A stretch of DNA of 9,525 nucleotides from Acidobacteriota bacterium (GTDB lineage Bacteria > Acidobacteriota > Polarisedimenticolia > Polarisedimenticolales > Polarisedimenticolaceae): contig WVWW01000211.1 of the NCBI GenBank assembly GCA_011773795.1, positions 15,980-25,504 of the forward strand, written 5' to 3'. The position numbers and the translations under genes are program-made. The notes under the pieces are model-generated. The model ran no database searches and was not told the DNA's origin. It was given only the letters and a program-made list of their open reading frames with translations. Below, one piece after another: positions 9,306 through 9,525 of this stretch. Positions within the stretch are counted from its first letter, which is position 1. The number at the start of each line of letters is the position of its first letter.

Positions 9306-9525
9306 TCAATCCAGCGCCGCGCGCCTCCGCTCCAGGCTGGCGGCAGGCCACAGCTCCTCTAGCTCGTAGAACACATCGAAGGAGGGGACGTCCTCCGGCA
9401 GCCCGACCCAGGGCTGCTTGGAGCGCGTGAAGATGTGCACGTCGGGTGACAGGGCCGTGGGGTCGTCCAGCGTCCCGACACGCACGAAGCGCATCCCCGG
9501 CCGGCGGCCGTAGTCGCTCCACACG
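9306..9525 (-). CDS. GFA-family protein, C-terminal part (5' end outside window)
   Basis: On the minus strand, the frame is open to the window edge and ends at TGA 9306-9308. About 72 residues are visible. They resemble the C-terminal part of GFA-domain proteins (named for glutathione-dependent formaldehyde-activating enzyme; many members are of unknown function): a RRPGMRFVRVGTLDDP strand region followed by a HIFTRSKQPWVGLPEDVPSF stretch, which matches the family's usual H-I-F-x-x-S-K-x-P-W ending. The zinc-binding cysteines of the family would lie upstream, outside the window, so they cannot be checked. The gene converges on the tRNA-Gly gene, with its stop 8 bases beyond the duplicated tRNA tail. 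The family call is from remembered motif similarity. Confidence 0.75.
   Translation of the reverse strand, partial: VWSDYGRRPGMRFVRVGTLDDPTALSPDVHIFTRSKQPWVGLPEDVPSFDVFYELEELWPAASLERRRAALD

Overview
The window is GC-rich, gene-dense bacterial DNA. The gene set is a Gram-negative one: a large TonB-dependent/Oar-like outer-membrane protein, a sigma-54 activator, and an ECF sigma factor with a membrane anti-sigma and a periplasmic partner. The OMP type, with an N-terminal carboxypeptidase-regulatory-like domain, is especially common in Acidobacteriota. I infer that phylum or a relative such as Gemmatimonadota or a deltaproteobacterial lineage, but the sequence alone does not settle it. Nearly all genes lie on the + strand; only the cut gene at the right edge is on the - strand.

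Layout. (1) Bases 1-1886 hold the end of a sensor histidine kinase overlapping by 4 bases with an NtrC-type sigma-54-dependent response regulator, a complete two-component pair apart from the missing kinase N-terminus. (2) Bases 1887-2170 are a regulatory gap with two sigma-70-like promoter candidates and a 10-bp direct repeat spaced 22 bp. (3) Bases 2171-5356 encode a 1061-residue OMP ending in the usual C-terminal Phe, followed by a strong intrinsic terminator. (4) Bases 5428-6819 are cysS, cysteinyl-tRNA synthetase, with all catalytic and zinc motifs, possibly leaderless. (5) Bases 6866-9058 are a tightly overlapping four-gene run: ECF sigma factor, zinc-finger anti-sigma with one TM helix, a Spy/CpxP/CnrX-like periplasmic helical protein, and a YraN-family protein. 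(6) Bases 9067-9203 are a promoter and tRNA-Gly(GCC) with encoded CCA. (7) Bases 9204-9305 hold palindromes and a 23-bp duplicate of the tRNA 3' end. (8) Bases 9306-9525 are the C-terminal part of a GFA-family protein on the - strand.

How the parts fit. The sigma/anti-sigma/periplasmic-protein trio looks like a self-contained envelope signalling unit. The Spy-like protein would sense a periplasmic condition (misfolded protein or metal) and act through the membrane anti-sigma on the sigma factor, by analogy with CnrYXH. A GGAAC-N17-TCTA sequence at the 3' end of cysS could be its autoregulated promoter. The kinase/NtrC pair has no visible sigma-54 site in the adjacent gap, so its targets probably lie elsewhere. 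The features most worth a second look are the tRNA-tail duplication with its palindromes and the sigma cassette. I see no CRISPR array, transposase, phage gene or clear new defence system.
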